64,000 nt of DNA from DASTFY01 sp963813375 (GTDB lineage: Bacteria > Actinomycetota > Acidimicrobiia > Acidimicrobiales > Ilumatobacteraceae): positions 153,473 to 217,472 of the forward strand of contig CAWEYT010000021.1 of the NCBI GenBank assembly GCA_963813375.1, written 5' to 3'. Position 1 is the first letter of the stretch. The number at the start of each line of letters is the position of its first letter. Positions 60,617 through 64,000 of this stretch are shown here, one piece after another. The notes under the pieces were generated by a model. The model ran no database searches and was not told the DNA's origin. It saw only the letters and a program-made list of their open reading frames with translations. The position numbers were made by a program, and so were the translations under genes.

Positions 60617-63600
60617 ATGCTGCGGGTGACCACCCTGTACGCGTCGTCGGCGACGGCAACTGCGGCGTACTACACCCGCTACCTCGCCCAGGCGCCCGGC
60701 GAGGAGCCTGGCGTGTGGTCGGGCCGGCAAGCGGCTGGGCTCGGTCTCGACGGCCCGGTCGACGCTGACGATCTTCGAGCACTTCTGGAGGGCCGGGACC
60801 CAGCAAGTGGTGCGGCCCTGGGTTCCCCGCTCGTCGACAGGACGTTGGCCGACGGCCGGGTGGTACGGGCGGTGGCCGGGTTCGATGCCACGTTCTCGGC
60901 CCCGAAGTCGCTCAGCATCTGGTGGGCGCTCACCGGCGATCCCGGTCTGCTCGAAGCGCACGACGTCGCCGTGCGAGCAGCGCTCGAGCACCTGGAGCGG
61001 TTCGGGGCGACGACTCGGGTTCGTGTGAACGGTCATCGCCAGCATCCCGACACGCTCGGGTTGACCGTGGCCACGTTCCGACAGACGACGTCGCGTGCTG
61101 ACGACCCGCAGCTGCACACCCACGCCGTGATCTCGGCCAAGGTCCAGACCGAGGAAGGCCGCTGGATGGCGCTCGACGCCCGCTACCTCAAGCGGAACCA
61201 GCGCATGCTCGGCGGGCTGTACCAGTCGGTGCTCCGCGCCGAGCTGACGCATCGCTACGGCGTCGCCTGGGAGCAGATCGTCAACGGTCAGGCCGAGATC
61301 GCCGGCGTTCCCCGCGAACTGGTCGAAGCGTTCTCGAAGCGAGCCAGCCAGGTCGAGACCGAGCTGGCGGCGAAGATCGATGAGTTCCGGGAGCGCGAGG
61401 GTCGAGACCCGACCCGCTGGGAACGGGCGGCGCTGACTCGCGAAGCCGCCGCGGACACGCGGGCGCACAAGACCGGCAACGGCGTCACGGATCTTCGGAC
61501 GCGCTGGACGGGCGAGGCCGCACAGCTGGGATGGACGGCCGGCCGGTTGACCGCCGAGATCGAGGCTGCCGGCCGGGACCGAGTCCCGGAGGATCCGATC
61601 ACGATCGAGGAGGTGATCGACCAGCTCTCGGCGGCGGGTTCAACGTGGACCAGGGCCGACCTGATGCGGGCGATCTGTGACCGTCAGCCGCCCGTGTCCT
61701 CGATGTCGGGACGCCAATGGTCGGGTGTGCTCGAGGCGGCGTGTGACCGGGTGATCGACCACTGCGTAGATCTCGATCCGCCCACCGGTGGGCAGGTCGC
61801 CGGAGGGCGTCGGATGGGCGTTCGGTGTGGATCGAGCCCACCGCCGCGCACCTGACCAGTGACGCGATCCTGACCGAGGAGGAGCACGTGCTGGCCTGGG
61901 CCATGGACGCCCAAGTCGACGGCCCGGACCCGTCGACGTCCCTCGATCGGGACGGGCTGGACGTCCTGCAGGCCGACGCCGCGGCGGCGGTCGCCGGTGG
62001 CGACCACCTGGTGCTGGTCGTCGGGCCAGCCGGCGCCGGCAAGACCACCGCGCTCCGGCGTGCGGTCGACGACCTGCACGCCTGGGAGCGGCCGGTGTTC
62101 GGCGTGGCGCCGACGGCCAAGGCCGCCCGCGTCCTGGCCCGCGAGACCGGCATGGCCGCCGATACCGTCGCCAAGCTGCTCCATGAGTGGAGCCGAACCG
62201 ACCGAGCCCCGCTCGACGAGTACCGACTGCCCGCCGGCACGACCGTCATCGTCGACGAAGCCGGGCTGTTGGGCACCCGCTCCCTCCACCAACTCGTGTA
62301 CCTCGCCGAGCGCGAGCAGTGGCGCCTCGCGCTGGTTGGTGACCCTCGCCAGCTCCAGGCGGTGGGTCGGGGCGGTCTGTTCAACGAGCTGTGCGCCACC
62401 AGCCGAGTGCACGAGCTGGCCCGCCTGCATCGCTTCCACCAACCGTGGGAGGCAGAGGCCTCACTGCGGCTCCGCGCCGGCGACCCGAGCGGCCTGGACG
62501 CCTACGAGGACCACGGCCGCATCGTCGCGGGAGGGTTCGGCGAGCACCTCGACCAGATCGCCAAGGAGTGGATCGGCCTCACCGCTGCAGGGAAGACGGT
62601 CGCGATCACGGCCGCCACCAACGACCACGTGGACGCTCTCAACGACGCCGTCCAGCGGCTCCGCCTCATCGTCGGCCAGCTCGACCCCGGCCCGGCCACG
62701 CCCATCGCAGCCGGCGAGCACGCCTACCCCGGTGACCTCGTTGCCACCCGCCGCAACGACCGGGAGCTACGCACGACCGCCGGTGAGCCGGTCCGCAACC
62801 GCGACCTGTGGATGGTCACGGCTGTCCGCCGTGACGGCTCGCTCACCGTGTCCCACCTCGGCGGACACGGCACCGTCACGCTCCCGTGCGACTACGTCCG
62901 GGACCACGTTCGGCTCGGCTACGCCGCCACCGAGCACGGCAACCAGGCCGACACCGTCGACGTCGGGATCCAGCTCGTCTCCCCGGCGACCACCTGCCGA
63001 GGCCTGTACGTCGGCGCGACACGAGGCCGCGAGGAGAACCGGATCCACGTCGTCACCGAGAGCGCCGACCTCGCCGAGGCCCGCGACGTCCTCGAAGCCG
63101 TGCTCGCCTACGACCGAGCCGACGTCCCCGCCGTCACCCAACGCCGCCACCTCGCCCACCAGACCGATCGTCCGGAATCCTCCCGGGAACCGGACCAGGT
63201 CGTCCCGGCGTGGCTCGTCGGCTACCGGGACCAGCTCGAGCAGCGCCGCGAGGATCTCACCGTCTATCTCACCGAGCGAGCACACCGGCGCGCCGAAGCC
63301 GCCGCCGAGCTGGCCGATCTGCAGCCGGCGGTCGCGGCCGCTCGAGGAGGGTGGCAGCCCTACGCCGGACGCATCGCCGCCATCGAAGACGAGTTGCACA
63401 CCGTGTTGCGTCCAGCGATGTGGCAAGCCCACCACGACGCCCGCAACGCCGGGTTCGGGCATCGCCACGGCGCGGCCCGCCGAGCGAGGATCGCGAGCTG
63501 GCGGGTCAGCGACGCCCAAGACCGCATCGCCGCCATCCACGCCGAGGGTGGCGACACCAAGCAACAGCTCGACACCCTCCAAGCCGAAGCTCGCCGCCTC

Positions 63601-63946
63601 GCCGACTTCGCGAACCCTGCGTCCGATCATCTCGGCCTCGACCAACTCGAGCACGCCGAGCTCCACTGGCTGGGCCAGCTGATCGATGCCGTCGACACCT
63701 GGACGACCTGGGCCGCCGGACGACCCGTCGCGACCGACGAACTGGCCGAGGCCGTGTCACTCCTTCACGACACCGCCCGCCACGCACCGCCGTTGGCCTT
63801 GAGGGTCGGTGACATCGACCCGGCATCGGTGGTTCGAGCTACTCGAACCCGTCCGCGCGCTCTTGGTGCAACACGGAGTGCTTCTCAACGTTCACGGTCG
63901 CCATGATCTCGAGCACGCAGGACCCGACCTGGGCATCGACCAGTGA
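60617..63946 (+). CDS. MobF-family relaxase-helicase (TraA/TrwC-like), frameshifts near 61805 and 63830
   Basis: The protein has about 1109 residues. The N-terminal relaxase has VTTLYASSATATAAYYTRYL (catalytic Tyr pair), GFDATFSAPKSLSIWWALTG, and the HUH site DDPQLHTHAVISAKVQTEEG. After a shift near 61805 the helicase half begins: LVLVVGPAGAGKTTALRRAV (Walker A), VIVDEAGLLGTRSLHQLVYL, LVGDPRQLQAVGRGGLFNEL and CRGLYVGATRGREENRIHVV. The last part is helical and charged. A third frame supplies the end (RWFELLEPVRALLVQHGVLL, then HAGPDLGIDQ). It nicks and unwinds DNA for conjugative transfer. Confidence 0.88.
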
Positions 63947-64000
63947 GTCGTCTCCGCCACCGGACGCGCGTCCCTCGCCTGCCACAGGCGTCGCCGGGCT

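Overview
The window is one contiguous stretch of high-GC bacterial chromosome. Several genes point to an actinobacterium: a mycofactocin locus, two mycothiol-dependent maleylpyruvate isomerase (DinB-like) proteins, an F420/PPOX-type oxidoreductase, an LCP cell-wall ligase with an L,D-transpeptidase, and frequent GTG starts. The flavour (NDMA-dependent alcohol dehydrogenase, mycofactocin-associated ETF genes, many leaderless starts behind a TASNNT -10 box) suggests the Acidimicrobiia or a neighbouring class. That placement is inference, since no rRNA gene is present. No tRNA, rRNA or CRISPR array was recognised.

Layout. 0-8.5 kb: YbaK-type deacylase (cut by the window edge), DinB-like protein, DUF4395 protein, alanine-racemase-like protein, DedA, zinc metallopeptidase, acyl-CoA synthetase, a ferredoxin + cytochrome P450 pair and a crotonase. 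8.5-16.3 kb: secreted Asp/Gly-rich protein, an ECF sigma factor with a membrane partner, PPOX oxidoreductase, a coupled three-gene operon (membrane PLC-like phosphodiesterase, anchored protein, PrsW protease), Fur regulator, PAP2 phosphatase. 16.3-23.5 kb: membrane lipid genes, including an LPG-synthase-like protein coupled to an apparent ceramidase-acyltransferase fusion, a long-chain acyl-CoA ligase, MsrB and membrane proteins. 23.3-30.2 kb: a minus-strand operon of mycofactocin OYE/FadH oxidoreductase, EtfA, FixC-like, FixX-like, EtfB and glycosyltransferase MftF. 30.2-36.1 kb: rlmB, ispF, ispD, Crp-like regulator, dienelactone hydrolase, ABC transporter, substrate-binding lipoprotein. 37.0-41.4 kb: mftC, mftB and the 28-residue precursor mftA, then an anti-sigma/DinB fusion with its ECF sigma factor and an NDMA-dependent alcohol dehydrogenase. 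41.4-57.5 kb: MoxR/VWA pair, LCP protein, MscS channel, L,D-transpeptidase, valS, DUF4397 protein, cysS, MFS transporter, acyltransferase-3, M28 peptidase, acyl-CoA dehydrogenase. 57.6-64.0 kb: left part of an integrative element (tyrosine integrase, small coupled orphan genes, ribbon-helix-helix protein, large hairpin, HTH protein, MobF relaxase-helicase).

How it fits together. The best-supported system is mycofactocin. mftA encodes the precursor, MftB and MftC mature it, and MftF glycosylates it. An NDMA-dependent dehydrogenase is a likely client enzyme. The OYE/ETF/FixCX proteins plausibly pass electrons to the quinone pool (inference). mftD and mftE are not in the window.

Data quality. 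About eighteen genes carry one or more apparent frameshifts, including the housekeeping genes valS and cysS. The protein sequence continues in register on each side of the breaks, so single-base sequencing or assembly indels are the simplest explanation. Coordinates for these genes span the whole reconstructed gene.
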